Positions 42,218 through 51,930 of a DNA stretch of 64,000 nt are shown piece after piece (within the stretch, counting starts at the first letter, position 1; every line of letters begins with the position of its first letter). Made by a program: the position numbers and the translations under genes. The DNA is from an uncultured Prevotellaceae bacterium (lineage in GTDB: Bacteria > Bacteroidota > Bacteroidia > Bacteroidales > Bacteroidaceae). The stretch lies in contig CACYYG010000006.1 of the NCBI GenBank assembly GCA_902778535.1, positions 62,001 through 126,000 of the forward strand. Reading direction: 5' to 3'. The notes below the pieces were generated by a model. It worked only from the letters and a program-made list of their open reading frames with translations. It was not told the DNA's origin and made no database searches.

Positions 42218-42749
42218 TGACATCATGCCAGAGTGTTATATTGACACAACACTTGTTGAATCATTGTTATATGCTAAGGTCAACCATAAACATAGTTGCA
42301 ATGAAGTTGCAAAGGAAATGAAGAGTGGAAAATACAAAGATACGTTTGCCGTCGGTATTATCGACAATGATAAAAGGAAGTTGAGTTATATAGATGAATT
42401 CGATGAGATAGGCAGGACGGATAATCTGACGTTCTTGAAGCATAAGGTGAAGCATCAGTATTTGATAAAAGTGGGGAAGGAGTACAAGGCTATGGAAACC
42501 TTCATCAAGGAAAATGTCTTTGCATTAGGAATGAAGATGGAAGATTTTGGTTTGCCATCCGATTTGGACTCATTGATTATAACAACAAAAGACAGAATCT
42601 CTACCCAAAAAGATCCGAGAATACTGAAGTTGTTTAAGGCTCTACAACAGTCACCAGAAGTGGGCAAGTTGAAAAACGTACTTGACTATCTCGCCACAAA
42701 TAGATATAAAGCAAATGAAGAAATACTGAAAGCAATGATTCTGGGATAG
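42207..42749 (+). CDS. Probable TOPRIM-like partner of the AAA ATPase
   Basis: 180 residues. I do not recognise a named family. The N-terminus reads CYIDTTLVESLLYAKVNH, and FAVGIIDNDKRKL follows about 45 residues later; an early Glu plus a D-x-D after a hydrophobic strand is the pattern of TOPRIM nuclease folds (OLD, AriB), so a nuclease or effector subunit is a reasonable guess. The C-terminal half is helical. Coupling with the ATPase by an 11-base overlap supports joint function. Evidence for catalysis is only the DND motif. Confidence 0.55.
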   Translation: MKHNDIMPECYIDTTLVESLLYAKVNHKHSCNEVAKEMKSGKYKDTFAVGIIDNDKRKLSYIDEFDEIGRTDNLTFLKHKVKHQYLIKVGKEYKAMETFIKENVFALGMKMEDFGLPSDLDSLIITTKDRISTQKDPRILKLFKALQQSPEVGKLKNVLDYLATNRYKANEEILKAMILG

Positions 42750-42784
42750 AGCAAATGCAATTATAATAAAGGTGTCGAGTATAG

Positions 42785-42964
42785 TTCGATGAGACCATAG
42801 AATATTCAGACTACTATGTGTTGATTGCCCTAATCAGTGTGATAGGGGTGTTCACCATTTGCACTGTTATTGATATTGCCCGTGCTCGTCAGACAGAGCC
42901 TTGGCTTATAGATAAAACCGAAAAGTTTATTTCAAACATTCATGCCAGAATCACTAAAAGATAA
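42785..42964 (+). pseudogene. 3' remnant of a membrane protein gene, perhaps an acyltransferase
   Basis: An open stretch after the stop at 42782-42784 reads YYVLIALISVIGVFTICTVI and ends DIARARQTEPWLIDK plus 14 residues at TAA 42962-42964. One hydrophobic helix followed by a basic amphipathic tail resembles the last helix of acyltransferase-3 proteins. No start and no upstream body exist. It overlaps the first codons of the flippase gene. Family assignment is weak. Confidence 0.45.
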
Positions 42965-44393
42965 AACCGTGAAGGGCGTGGCCTGGAGTGGCATAGATAA
43001 TATTGTGCAGTTTGGTGTCACCTTTGTGGTGAGCATCGTACTTGCACGTCTGCTGTCACCGGATGACTATGGGCTGATAGGTATCATTGGCATCTTCACT
43101 GCCGTGTGTACCCAGCTTATCAATGGTGGTATGGGGTCTGCTCTCATACGGACGAAGGATGCCACTGACGAAGACTATAACACCGTGTTTATTGTCAACC
43201 TTGTGATGAGTCTTGTACTCTATGTTCTCGTTTTCTGCGGAGCACCGTTCATTGCCGATTTCTTCCGCCGTGAGGAACTGACGGACCTGACACGGGTGGC
43301 CTCCTTGGGCATGATTATTGGGGCATTGGCTTTGGTTCAACGCACACGCCTCACCAAGCGAATCGATTTCAAGACACAAACTAAAATTACCTTTGTGGCA
43401 TCCATATCTAGCGGCATCATCGGCATAGCCATGGCTCTGGCGGGATGTGGCGTCTGGTCGCTAGTTGCACAACACCTTTCAAGTCAGGTACTCAGCACCA
43501 TCCTCCTATGGCATTTCAACAAGTGGGTGCCCAGTTTGAGTTTCTCACACGAGAGTTTCCACCGCCTATTTGGCTTCGGCTGGAAAATGATGCTCTCAGG
43601 GCTACTTGACACCGTGTGGAAAGAACTTTACCAGGTGGTGGTTGGTAAGTTCTACAGCCCAGCCACTTTGGGGCAGTATACCCGTGCCAAGCAATTTTCT
43701 ACATTATTCAGCAGTAACCTTACCAGTGTCATCCAGCGTGTCACATATCCTGTATTGAGCAATATCCAAGACGATAAGGAACGTATGGTGTCTGCATACC
43801 GACGTATTATCAAGGTTACAATGTTTGTCACTGCCACTAGCATGTTTTTTCTAGGTGCCATTTCTGAACCATTACTGTACTGCCTGATAGGCTCAAAATG
43901 GCACGAAGCGTCGGTCTATCTTCCATTAATATGTATCAGCGGATCACTCTATCCCTTGCATGCCATCAACTTGAATATGCTTCAAGTGCAGGGACGCAGC
44001 GACCTGTTCCTTGGTCTGGAAGTCATCAAAAAAATAATCGGCCTTGCCCCACTCACGGTATGCATTATCTGGGGTATCCTGCCTATGCTTTATGTCAATC
44101 TCTTAACGGGCTCAATTGCCTTCTTTCTCAACTCCTACTACAGTGGTAAGCTAATTGGCTATAGCTCATGGATGCAGGTCAAGGACATTGCCCCATCATA
44201 TGCCGTGGCCATCGCCATGGCTTTGTCTGTATTTTTCCTGAAATACCTTCCTGTCTCGTTCTGGGTGATATTGCCTATGCAACTCGTTTTAGGTTTATTC
44301 GTGTTCTTTATAATATGCAATGCCACCAAAATGAGGGAGTATGAGGAGTTGAAAAACTTGGCTGCACCTTATTTGCGAAAGATAAGGGAATAG
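42942..44393 (+). CDS. wzx: Polysaccharide flippase (Wzx/TuaB type)
   Basis: 483 residues with about 12-14 predicted membrane helices, MOP-superfamily exporter. The N-terminus KTVKGVAWSGIDNIVQFGVT, then LARLLSPDDYGLIGIIGIFT and GMGSALIRTKDATDEDYNTV, is typical of the WzxC/TuaB subgroup. It moves the undecaprenyl-linked repeat unit across the inner membrane. Together with the polymerase gene at 45825 it indicates a Wzy-dependent pathway. Confidence 0.93.
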   Translation: MPESLKDKTVKGVAWSGIDNIVQFGVTFVVSIVLARLLSPDDYGLIGIIGIFTAVCTQLINGGMGSALIRTKDATDEDYNTVFIVNLVMSLVLYVLVFCGAPFIADFFRREELTDLTRVASLGMIIGALALVQRTRLTKRIDFKTQTKITFVASISSGIIGIAMALAGCGVWSLVAQHLSSQVLSTILLWHFNKWVPSLSFSHESFHRLFGFGWKMMLSGLLDTVWKELYQVVVGKFYSPATLGQYTRAKQFSTLFSSNLTSVIQRVTYPVLSNIQDDKERMVSAYRRIIKVTMFVTATSMFFLGAISEPLLYCLIGSKWHEASVYLPLICISGSLYPLHAINLNMLQVQGRSDLFLGLEVIKKIIGLAPLTVCIIWGILPMLYVNLLTGSIAFFLNSYYSGKLIGYSSWMQVKDIAPSYAVAIAMALSVFFLKYLPVSFWVILPMQLVLGLFVFFIICNATKMREYEELKNLAAPYLRKIRE

Positions 44394-44523
44394 CATAGAA
44401 TAAAGATGAGGATGGTGATTGCCTGAGGATTATCAATATGATTCAGTCATGTTATTCATATAGTTGCCGTTGTCCCTTAATGTAATTAATAATGTAATTA
44501 ATAATGTATAAATTAATGGATGT

Positions 44524-45621
44524 ATGATAGTTCATGTTTTTAGAACCAGATCACGTAATATAGTACCAAATATATCTAAGGGGTTTGCGACAGTTTATTC
44601 TCACGATGCTGAACCTTTCTTTATTCTATGTGGAAAAAAAGAAAAGATGTATAAGCAAATGTATGTTGAATTATACTCACAGATAGGTTTTGACAATTAC
44701 GTTTTTTGCCAATCCTATTGGCAATTGGTGAAACAGCTCTATCATTTTAGAAAAAGTGCTTTGTTGTTTCATGCTGGTAGCTATTATTGGCATCTTTCAG
44801 CCCTGTTGCTAAGATGTAAAAATGTAAATTGGGTATGTTGGGGTGGTGGAACGTCCAAATCAAAGAATAGATTTTCCACAATTAGTTTGTTGATAAAAAA
44901 ATATATGTTCAACCATTTTCACTCGATTGTAACATTAATGGAACCAGAGCGAAAGGAAATAATACAAAATTTTGGGGTAAATCCCCACAAAGTACACACT
45001 ATTTCTTATATTTCATTCAAAGACAATGAGACGGAGTTGGATTTATTTTGCAAAGAGTTGTCAAGTCAAGGTTCCGATAATTTGGATAAACCTGTAGTGC
45101 TGTTGGGCAATAGTCAATACTGGATAAGCAGCTATATTGATATGCTTCATCGGCTCAAGCATTATAGAGGAAAAATTAAAGTCCAGTGCATGCTGAATTA
45201 TCCATTTGAGAAAAATGAAAGCTACTACACACTCGTTAAATTGGGTAAATCACTATTTGGTGATGATTTTAGGACGAATGAGGAATACTATAGCGATATA
45301 AAAGACTACGTTAGCTATATGAATAGTTGCGATATCTATATCTGTGCCGTTAATAAACAAACTGGGTTAGGGGCTATTAACACATGCTTGCGGTTAGGGA
45401 AAAAGATTTTTATTACAGGCAACAATCTTGAATGGGTCAGACAGGAGTATAAATCTATCGTATTCTCTGTTGATGTTATTAATGAGCAACTAAGTTATGA
45501 TATGTTCGTAAAACCGCTTTCTATGGAGGAAAAAGAACATAATTATCAGAACAGAATAAATTGTAATAATATTAATCGGGAGAAATGGCATCTTTATTTA
45601 AGAGATTTAGATAACAGCTGA
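44524..45621 (+). CDS. Glycosyltransferase of WecF-like (GT56) type
   Basis: 365 residues. VVLLGNSQYWISSYIDMLHR and CDIYICAVNKQTGLGAINTC match the conserved blocks of the 4-alpha-L-fucosyl/FucNAc transferase family (Glyco_transf_56, WecF); VNWVCWGGG is another. It likely adds a deoxyamino-sugar to the growing lipid-linked unit, though donor and acceptor are not known. The gene is conspicuously AT-rich compared with the aminotransferase and Cap genes, pointing to separate acquisition. A small hairpin with a T-run follows. Confidence 0.75.
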   Translation: MIVHVFRTRSRNIVPNISKGFATVYSHDAEPFFILCGKKEKMYKQMYVELYSQIGFDNYVFCQSYWQLVKQLYHFRKSALLFHAGSYYWHLSALLLRCKNVNWVCWGGGTSKSKNRFSTISLLIKKYMFNHFHSIVTLMEPERKEIIQNFGVNPHKVHTISYISFKDNETELDLFCKELSSQGSDNLDKPVVLLGNSQYWISSYIDMLHRLKHYRGKIKVQCMLNYPFEKNESYYTLVKLGKSLFGDDFRTNEEYYSDIKDYVSYMNSCDIYICAVNKQTGLGAINTCLRLGKKIFITGNNLEWVRQEYKSIVFSVDVINEQLSYDMFVKPLSMEEKEHNYQNRINCNNINREKWHLYLRDLDNS

Positions 45622-45626
45622 AGCTA

Positions 45627-45648
45627 TGGCTCAATAGCCACCTTTTTT
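45627..45648 (+). terminator. Short hairpin with T-run after the WecF-like gene
   Basis: TGGCT (45627-45631) pairs with AGCCA (45636-45640), followed by CC and TTTTTT. Weak; possibly a partial attenuator inside the locus. Confidence 0.5.
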
Positions 45649-45824
45649 AAGTTGCAATACTTTTACTTTTGGATTTGACGCGTTGATGTTTGATGTTTCT
45701 GTAGAAAAAATCTGCAGATAGCGTACTATTCCGCAAGGCGTTTCTCTGAGAAAACCATGACCTGGCTGCCTGCATGAGGCCCGACATCAGAATCGGAAGC
45801 CTTTGCATAATTATTTGAACGATT

Positions 45825-47030
45825 ATGAAGAAAAGAAATATATCTTTTAATATACACGACCTGAATTTTATTTTGACTTTTGCTGGATTTGCCATCTTTA
45901 CCTCCATCACTGATAGCATTTCTAGTGTTGCTTACCGCGCTTTCGCTTTGTTGGTAGCGATTGCTTGTCTGGTAGTTGAGAAATTCCGATTCAGACAACT
46001 GCCAACGGCTTTGAAAGTTTTTCTTTGTATTTTGATTGTACTTGACCTGAAGACCACTTTTCATCTTGTTAATGAAAACACGTTTATTGAGTCTCGCAAC
46101 ACTGCCTTGTTGTTTATTTATGGAATCACGTTAATTCCAGTTTTGGCATTCGTATCAGGTTATAGGAAGATACATTGGCGACGTATGCTTATAATCCTTG
46201 AACTGATGCTATTTTTTGTCATATTGCGTGGCTATATGACAACGCTTTATGTTGATGATGTAGGGCGAATGTCGTTGAATGCACGCCAGAGTACCCTTGC
46301 GTTCGGCGACAATAGTGGCTACCTGCTATTGTTAAGCATTTGTTTGCTTATATACTCCAAAAAGGTTTTTGAGCAAACCCGACGTCACATTTGGCAATTT
46401 TTCCTAATAGTGGCCATCGTTGTTGCCGTTTTAGGCATGGTACGTGCTGGCAGTCGTGGACCATTGGCCTCGGCATTAATGGGCTCTTTGTTCATCTTTG
46501 TTGCAATAGGCGTCCGTAAGCAGCTGAACATTGTGGTATTAGCAGGCATTTTTGTGGTCGTTTTTGGTATTTCTATGCAGACATTAGAACGTTTTGCTCC
46601 AGTGTTGTATCATCGTATGGAGTTAACTGTGGAAGAACAAGATATGAGTGGTCGTGATATTCTCTTTGCCAAAGCCATTCAGACCATCAAGGAGAATCCC
46701 ATATCAGGATCAAGCCCTATAATCTTGCATTACGACGGCTCAAATAGCTACCACAATGGTTATCTTGATGTTGGCGTAGGCCTTGGTATTCTTGGTTTCC
46801 TTGCATATATTGGACTGTCTATGTGGATCTTTATGAGGCTGCTATTTTATAGAAACCGCATTAATACGCTTGTCCTGCTGTTTCTAAGCAGCATGTTCTT
46901 TCTTTCGGCCACACGTGCTATGACAGGTGCAGGGTTGTTGACAAATGCAAATTATGCCTTAATAATAACTTGTGCATGTATCTTAGCATCGAATGTGTCT
47001 CGCAGGAATGAGATAAAAGGTATAAATTGA
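45825..47030 (+). CDS. wzy: O-antigen/repeat-unit polymerase (Wzy-like)
   Basis: 401 residues, about 10-12 membrane helices. A large periplasmic loop lies near residues 250-310, with SGRDILFAKAIQTIKENPIS and SYHNGYLDVGVGLGILGF, the recognizable end of the Wzy_C/O-antigen ligase domain; the RAGSRGPLASALMG stretch is also typical. It links repeat units in the periplasm. Sequence variability in this family prevents prediction of the linkage. AT-rich like its neighbours. Confidence 0.88.
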   Translation: MKKRNISFNIHDLNFILTFAGFAIFTSITDSISSVAYRAFALLVAIACLVVEKFRFRQLPTALKVFLCILIVLDLKTTFHLVNENTFIESRNTALLFIYGITLIPVLAFVSGYRKIHWRRMLIILELMLFFVILRGYMTTLYVDDVGRMSLNARQSTLAFGDNSGYLLLLSICLLIYSKKVFEQTRRHIWQFFLIVAIVVAVLGMVRAGSRGPLASALMGSLFIFVAIGVRKQLNIVVLAGIFVVVFGISMQTLERFAPVLYHRMELTVEEQDMSGRDILFAKAIQTIKENPISGSSPIILHYDGSNSYHNGYLDVGVGLGILGFLAYIGLSMWIFMRLLFYRNRINTLVLLFLSSMFFLSATRAMTGAGLLTNANYALIITCACILASNVSRRNEIKGIN

Positions 47031-47188
47031 AAAAAGTATAGAACACATCAAAAAAAACTGAATACTCCTACTTGCATTTCCCATGTTGTCTGCAAAAGTA
47101 GCCGTCCTATTCAGATTCTCTGTTATGTGCGATATAATTATGGCGCTAATTAGGACAGCCAAATATTTGATAATTCTACTATAATATA

Positions 47189-48055
47189 ATGAATTTAGTT
47201 TTAGCAACAAAGAAAAAGATTCTTAGATTGTATGGAGAAGTCGGAAATGGGAAATATGCTTTCATTCTTTCCTATTTTCATAATCGTCATCATTTCCCTA
47301 ATTTAAAGAATCCGAAAGACTTATCAGAAATATGGATTAAACGTGTGCTTGATGGGAAGGTGAACAGTTTATCGTATTTAGCTGACAAATATGCCGTCAG
47401 GAAATATGTCATAGAAAAGGGTCTTGGTGACCTTCTCACCCCCTTGATTGCAGTATATGAATCGGCCGATGAGATTGATTTTGATGCGCTGCCCAATAGG
47501 TTTGCCCTTAAAGCCAATTTTGGCGCAGGGCGTAACATTATCTGTACCGACAAGTCGAAACTTGACAAAGAGCAGTGCAGGGAAAAGGTGCGTGCTTGGC
47601 TGAAGCCAGGGCAATACAGTGTTTCAGAAAGGCATTACAATCTCATTCCAAAGAAGTTTGTCTGTGAAGAGTTTATCGATGATGGGACAGGTGGCTTCCC
47701 CGTGGATTATAAATTCATGTGTATTCATGGCAAGGTGCACTGCATACTTGGCGTGAGTGGCCGAGAACAAGGGCATGGCTCGTATTTGCCCTATACTACC
47801 GATTGGCAGCCTATACGTGAGTACTATCGAGGTAATTCTACTGCAACCGAATTGTTGCCTCGTCCTGCCAACCTTGACGAAATGATTTCAACAGCCGAAA
47901 CACTGGCGGGTGATATTGACCTCGTAAGAGTTGATCTATATAGCAATGGCTCTAAAATTTGGTTTGGCGAAATGACACTTACACCCTCTGGTTGTATTTT
48001 CCATCGTTGGACCAAGAAAGCATTGGATGATATGGGAGAGTTGTATAATAGTTAA
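47189..48055 (+). CDS. TupA-like ATP-grasp protein
   Basis: 288 residues. Matches the TupA-like ATPgrasp family: SLSYLADKYAVRKYVIEKG, RFALKANFGAGRNIICTD, KKFVCEEFIDDGTGGFPVDY and the end WFGEMTLTPSGCIFHRWT (metal ligands). Members occur in teichuronopeptide and capsule loci and are thought to ligate amino acids to glycan. Substrate unknown. A 158-base AT-rich spacer without visible genes separates it from the polymerase. Confidence 0.88.
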   Translation: MNLVLATKKKILRLYGEVGNGKYAFILSYFHNRHHFPNLKNPKDLSEIWIKRVLDGKVNSLSYLADKYAVRKYVIEKGLGDLLTPLIAVYESADEIDFDALPNRFALKANFGAGRNIICTDKSKLDKEQCREKVRAWLKPGQYSVSERHYNLIPKKFVCEEFIDDGTGGFPVDYKFMCIHGKVHCILGVSGREQGHGSYLPYTTDWQPIREYYRGNSTATELLPRPANLDEMISTAETLAGDIDLVRVDLYSNGSKIWFGEMTLTPSGCIFHRWTKKALDDMGELYNS

Positions 48056-48069
48056 TAGATAATAAAAAA

Positions 48070-48462
48070 ATGAAACTCTGTCAGATATATAATAGTGCGG
48101 CGCACTATCGCGAGAGTATCTTTCTATTAATTGACAAAACTTTCGACTTTGACTATGTGTTTGGTGAGTCGCTTGGCGACATCAAACAAATGGACACTTC
48201 AAAGTTCAGAGGGTGTGTGACCAAAGTAAAGAATCGATTCTTCGGCAAAGGGCTCTCTTGGCAATCAGGTATACAGAAATTGTGTTTCTTCCAATGGAAC
48301 AAGCTTATTAGGTATCAGTTTGTTAATGATATAATTGCACTAATAATAAGGTCTGAGTGGCGGAACTTTAATAACAGAATAGTAGAAGTATTTGGGGTAT
48401 ATGCTAACCTACCTGTTGAGTTCGCTCATATAGTTGTTGCGGAAAGGAGGGTGGCATCGTGA
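48070..48462 (+). pseudogene. 5' fragment of a glycosyltransferase gene
   Basis: 130 codons. The first ~70 residues (MKLCQIYNSAAHYRESIFLL, FDYVFGESLGDIKQMD, GKGLSWQSGIQKL) match the N-terminus of a GT4-type family common in Bacteroidales glycan loci, where the full protein is about 350-380 residues. After roughly residue 75 the sequence no longer fits (RNFNNRIVEVFGVYANLP), which suggests an internal deletion with frameshift. The end overlaps the next gene's GTG start. Confidence 0.65.
48441..48449 (+). promoter_or_regulatory. Strong Shine-Dalgarno before the 48459 gene
   Basis: GGAAAGGAG immediately precedes GGTGGCATC and the GTG at 48459. Such a consensus SD is unusual in Bacteroidota and supports the GTG as start. 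It may have come with imported DNA. Confidence 0.6.
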
Positions 48463-49697
48463 GCGAAGGAAAAAACATTCTTGTACTAACCCCTATATAT
48501 CCTGCTGATGATATTCCTAAGGGATGGACTCCAATAGTACATTATTTTACTCGAGAATGGGTAAAGAAAGGGCATCGGGTCTTAGTGATGAATTATCAAG
48601 CAAGATTTCCTGGTTTATATTATAAGGTGGCGGGTTTGTTGAAGGGAAAAATCACCTCAAAGGTAGGGTATACTGTTATGACAGAAGCTGTGGACGACAG
48701 AAAGTATGAAATTGACGGTGTTTCTGTATATCGAATCTGCTTGAAGAAACTGAAACCACATGGTAAAGCTTCTGAGAAAGAAATAATGAAAGCTTTGGCA
48801 AAGACCATCGATTACTGCAAAGAGATGGATTTTATCCCCAATGCTATAGCTGCTCATTGGGACAACCCTCAGCTGGAGATGATGTATCATCTGAAAAAGG
48901 TGTTTAATGTACCAACATGTTATATTGCTCACGGCGCAAGTCATTTTGCAGTATATGGTGAAGAAGCACAAAAGTATTGGGATTCTGTTGACGTCATCGG
49001 TTTTCGCTCGGCTGCAATTAAACGGAAGTTTGAGTTATCAGATGAGTACATTAAACCGCACTTTATGTGCTATTCGGGCATACCAGCCAGCTATAATGAC
49101 AATACCGTTGAACGGTCATTCGAACAAATAAGTACAGTTGCATACGTTGGTACACTGATTCAGAGGAAGTATCCATCTGTAATAATAACAGCCCTGAATA
49201 AGGCCTTGGGGAGAAACTTCTGTATAAGCTACGCTGGTGAGGGACATGAGGCAGAAACTATCAGGTTGGAGTCGCTGCGTCTGAACGTAGCAGGCAACGT
49301 TAAATTGTTGGGAAGGATTGAAAGAACTGAGGTTATCGAACTACTTGACAAAAGTGACTTGTTTATTATGATTTCTAGAGGTGAGACATTTGGTCTGGTC
49401 TATTTGGAAGCGATGGCAAGAGGGTGTATTACGATAGCCTCTCGTGATGAAGGCTTTGACGGAATCATTGAAGATGGTATAAATGGTTTCTTATGTAAGG
49501 CAGGTGATGCAGAAGAACTGACATCGATAATAATGAAAATTAATGCGATGCATCCCAGTGAAAGGAAACGAATCTCAGAAAGTGCAATGGCAACAGCACA
49601 CGAACTGACTGATGAGAATGTGGCGAGTACCTATTTGGAAGCCATTTTTAACAATTCCAGTTTTGAGTGCTCAAGTTCCCTTACTCGTAAGGGGTAA
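48459..49697 (+). CDS. Family 4 glycosyltransferase (GT4)
   Basis: 412 residues with a GTG start (GTGA overlap with the preceding fragment). GT-B fold: N-terminal domain NILVLTPIYPADDIPKGWTP, with PTCYIAHGASHFA; C-terminal domain VAYVGTLIQRKYPSVIITAL, KLLGRIERTEVIELLDKSDL and the nucleotide-binding SRGETFGLVYLEAMARGC with the EX7E pattern. It transfers a sugar from a nucleotide donor to the lipid-linked acceptor with retention. Donor unknown. Confidence 0.88.
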   Translation: MSEGKNILVLTPIYPADDIPKGWTPIVHYFTREWVKKGHRVLVMNYQARFPGLYYKVAGLLKGKITSKVGYTVMTEAVDDRKYEIDGVSVYRICLKKLKPHGKASEKEIMKALAKTIDYCKEMDFIPNAIAAHWDNPQLEMMYHLKKVFNVPTCYIAHGASHFAVYGEEAQKYWDSVDVIGFRSAAIKRKFELSDEYIKPHFMCYSGIPASYNDNTVERSFEQISTVAYVGTLIQRKYPSVIITALNKALGRNFCISYAGEGHEAETIRLESLRLNVAGNVKLLGRIERTEVIELLDKSDLFIMISRGETFGLVYLEAMARGCITIASRDEGFDGIIEDGINGFLCKAGDAEELTSIIMKINAMHPSERKRISESAMATAHELTDENVASTYLEAIFNNSSFECSSSLTRKG

Positions 49698-49781
49698 TGA
49701 CATACTGTCTTTCTAGCCTGTGGCAACAAAGAAAAACGATATGCGTGTGATGGCAATGACTGAGAAGGACGTTTCTGATTG

Positions 49782-50672
49782 ATGAATGATAACAACGATT
49801 TGCAGCACTTTATCCTGACACGATTTAACCTCCTGCTTTGGAATAAGGATAAGGAGGGACATAAGGTAAGGACAACGAAATGGCTGGAGCATAGGTTCTC
49901 GCTGTTTGAGAAGTATTGCCTGCCATCAATAGTCAACCAGACATGCAAGGACTTCAAATGGATAGTGCTGTTTGACAGCAGCACGCCGGAAAAATACAAA
50001 GACAGGATTGTTGATCTGCAGGCAGAATGCACACAGCTGATACCCGTCTTCGTAGAGCCGGAGAACGGACGGCGTTTCGCAGAGATATTCAGGAAAGAAG
50101 TCGTAAAACGACTTAACGGTAACCTTAACGATAACCCTAACCTTAACGTTAACGAAAGGGGGAGGGTGCTGACGACATATCTTGATAATGATGATGCCTT
50201 GAACAAACGGTTCGTGGAGGACTTACAGCAAAGGGTGTCAACAATGAGCGACAGAACATTTGTGTTCTATTCCGATGGTCTACAGTTCTATACTGACCAT
50301 AAGTATCTGATGCAGATCCGCTATAAAAGGAACCATTTTGCCAGCGTGATAGAGTGTGACGAGCCATCGGAAATAAAGACCATATACGGGTACGGAAGCC
50401 ATTACTATATTAACCAGATAAAAGGGGCCAAGATAGAATATGTGGACAACAGCATGATGTGGTGTGAAGTCATTCATGAGAAGAACATGGGTAATGATGC
50501 CTATTTTCTGAAAGCCAAGATGATTTCTGACAAAGAGATGGTAAGACGTGACTTCGCCATAGACGAGACGGTACATTCTGGTACTGGACTTTATCTTTTC
50601 AGATTCCTGCCTCGCTACTGTAGGACTTTTGTCAGGAGGTGTGGACATCGATTATTTGGAAGACATTGGTAA
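49782..50672 (+). CDS. Putative rhamnosyltransferase-family glycosyltransferase
   Basis: 296 residues from ATG 49782. LQHFILTRFNLLLWNKDKEG, WLEHRFSLFEKYCLPSIVNQ and KWIVLFDSSTPEKYKDRI, then TYLDNDDAL (metal-binding Asp motif), match the 'putative rhamnosyl transferase' family (GT-A-like). Rhamnose as donor is only a family label. Residues about 110-124 (LNGNLNDNPNLNVNE) are coded by a run of CTTAACG/TAACC-like micro-repeats and look inserted in a loop. Confidence 0.8.
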   Translation: MNDNNDLQHFILTRFNLLLWNKDKEGHKVRTTKWLEHRFSLFEKYCLPSIVNQTCKDFKWIVLFDSSTPEKYKDRIVDLQAECTQLIPVFVEPENGRRFAEIFRKEVVKRLNGNLNDNPNLNVNERGRVLTTYLDNDDALNKRFVEDLQQRVSTMSDRTFVFYSDGLQFYTDHKYLMQIRYKRNHFASVIECDEPSEIKTIYGYGSHYYINQIKGAKIEYVDNSMMWCEVIHEKNMGNDAYFLKAKMISDKEMVRRDFAIDETVHSGTGLYLFRFLPRYCRTFVRRCGHRLFGRHW

Positions 50673-50680
50673 AATAAGCA

Positions 50681-51919
50681 ATGAACATAATTTTTATTAC
50701 TTTATCTAACATCAACGGCATCAAGGAGCGTGGCATCTATGCCGACCTGATGCGTAAATTCCGTAATGAGGGACACAACGTGTATATTGTGTCGCCTGCA
50801 GAACGGAGGACAGGAATGAAGACGCATCTGATGGATGTGGACGGTGTGCACATCTTGAAGGTGCGCACGCTGAACGTACAGAAGACAAACGTAGTGGAGA
50901 AAGGTATCGGACAGCTGATGATGGAAGGGCAGTATAAGCGGGCCATCAAGAAACACCTGGGCGATGTGAAGTTCGACCTAGTCCTCTACTCCACCCCACC
51001 TATCACATTCACCAATGTGGTGCGCTATCTGAAAAAACGGAACCCACAGGCCGTGAGCTACCTGCTGCTGAAGGACATCTTCCCACAGAATGCGGTGGAC
51101 ATCGGGATGTTCGGAGAGAAGAGTCTGTTCAACTGGTATTTCCGCCGCAAAGAGGTGGCACTCTATAAGGCATCGGACTACATCGGATGTATGTCGCCGG
51201 CCAACGTGGAGTTCGTACTGAAGCACAACAGCTTTATCGACGCGAGCAGGGTGGAGGTGGCTCCAAATAGCATAGAGCTGAGAGCTGAGAGTTTAGAGTT
51301 GAGAGACTCTCCTGATGCGTGTGATAAGAGATTAGTGGAGAGCAAGTACATACGAAGTAAGTACGGTCTGCCAAGGGAGACGCCGATATTTATCTATGGC
51401 GGTAACCTGGGAAAGCCGCAGGGGATAGACTATCTCATACGGTGTCTGGAAGCAAACAAAGCAAGGGAGGACTGCCACTTTGTGGTGGTAGGCAACGGCA
51501 CAGAGTATCACAAGCTGGACGCCTGGTATAGAGCGAACAGCGGAAGGAATGTGACGCTGATGCAGCGTTTGCCTAAGGAGGACTACGATGTACTAGTTCG
51601 CTCATGTGACGTGGGGTTGATTTTCCTTGACCATCGCTTCACGATACCTAATTATCCGTCACGTCTGCTCTCCTACCTTGAGTCGAAGATGCCCATTATC
51701 TGCTGCACAGACAAGAATACCGACATAGGACGTATAGCCGAGGAGAACGGTTATGGTTTCTGGTGCGAGAGCGTGAAGCCAGAAGACTTCACGGCACTGG
51801 TGGACAAGATATTGAGGGCTGACCGCCAGGCCATGGGCCAGCGGGGATATGAGTTTTTGAAAAAGAACTACACAGTGCAGAATACGTATGATGCCATCAT
51901 GGGGCATTTAAAGGGTTAA
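50681..51919 (+). CDS. Family 4 glycosyltransferase (WbuB-like)
   Basis: 412 residues. N-terminal IIFITLSNINGIKERGIYAD, RNEGHNVYIVSPAERRTG and YLLLKDIFPQNAVDIGMF (a block typical of WbuB/WbpM-associated GT4 proteins). C-terminal FIYGGNLGKPQGIDYLIRCL, VVVGNGTEYHKLDAW and IPNYPSRLLSYLESKMPI. WbuB homologues transfer L-FucNAc and accompany CapE-F-G genes, which are present here, so L-FucNAc transfer is a good hypothesis. Residues about 200-212 (SIELRAESLELRD) are encoded by GAGAGTTTAGAGTT-like micro-repeats. Confidence 0.85.
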   Translation: MNIIFITLSNINGIKERGIYADLMRKFRNEGHNVYIVSPAERRTGMKTHLMDVDGVHILKVRTLNVQKTNVVEKGIGQLMMEGQYKRAIKKHLGDVKFDLVLYSTPPITFTNVVRYLKKRNPQAVSYLLLKDIFPQNAVDIGMFGEKSLFNWYFRRKEVALYKASDYIGCMSPANVEFVLKHNSFIDASRVEVAPNSIELRAESLELRDSPDACDKRLVESKYIRSKYGLPRETPIFIYGGNLGKPQGIDYLIRCLEANKAREDCHFVVVGNGTEYHKLDAWYRANSGRNVTLMQRLPKEDYDVLVRSCDVGLIFLDHRFTIPNYPSRLLSYLESKMPIICCTDKNTDIGRIAEENGYGFWCESVKPEDFTALVDKILRADRQAMGQRGYEFLKKNYTVQNTYDAIMGHLKG

Positions 51920-51930
51920 ACAACAAATAA

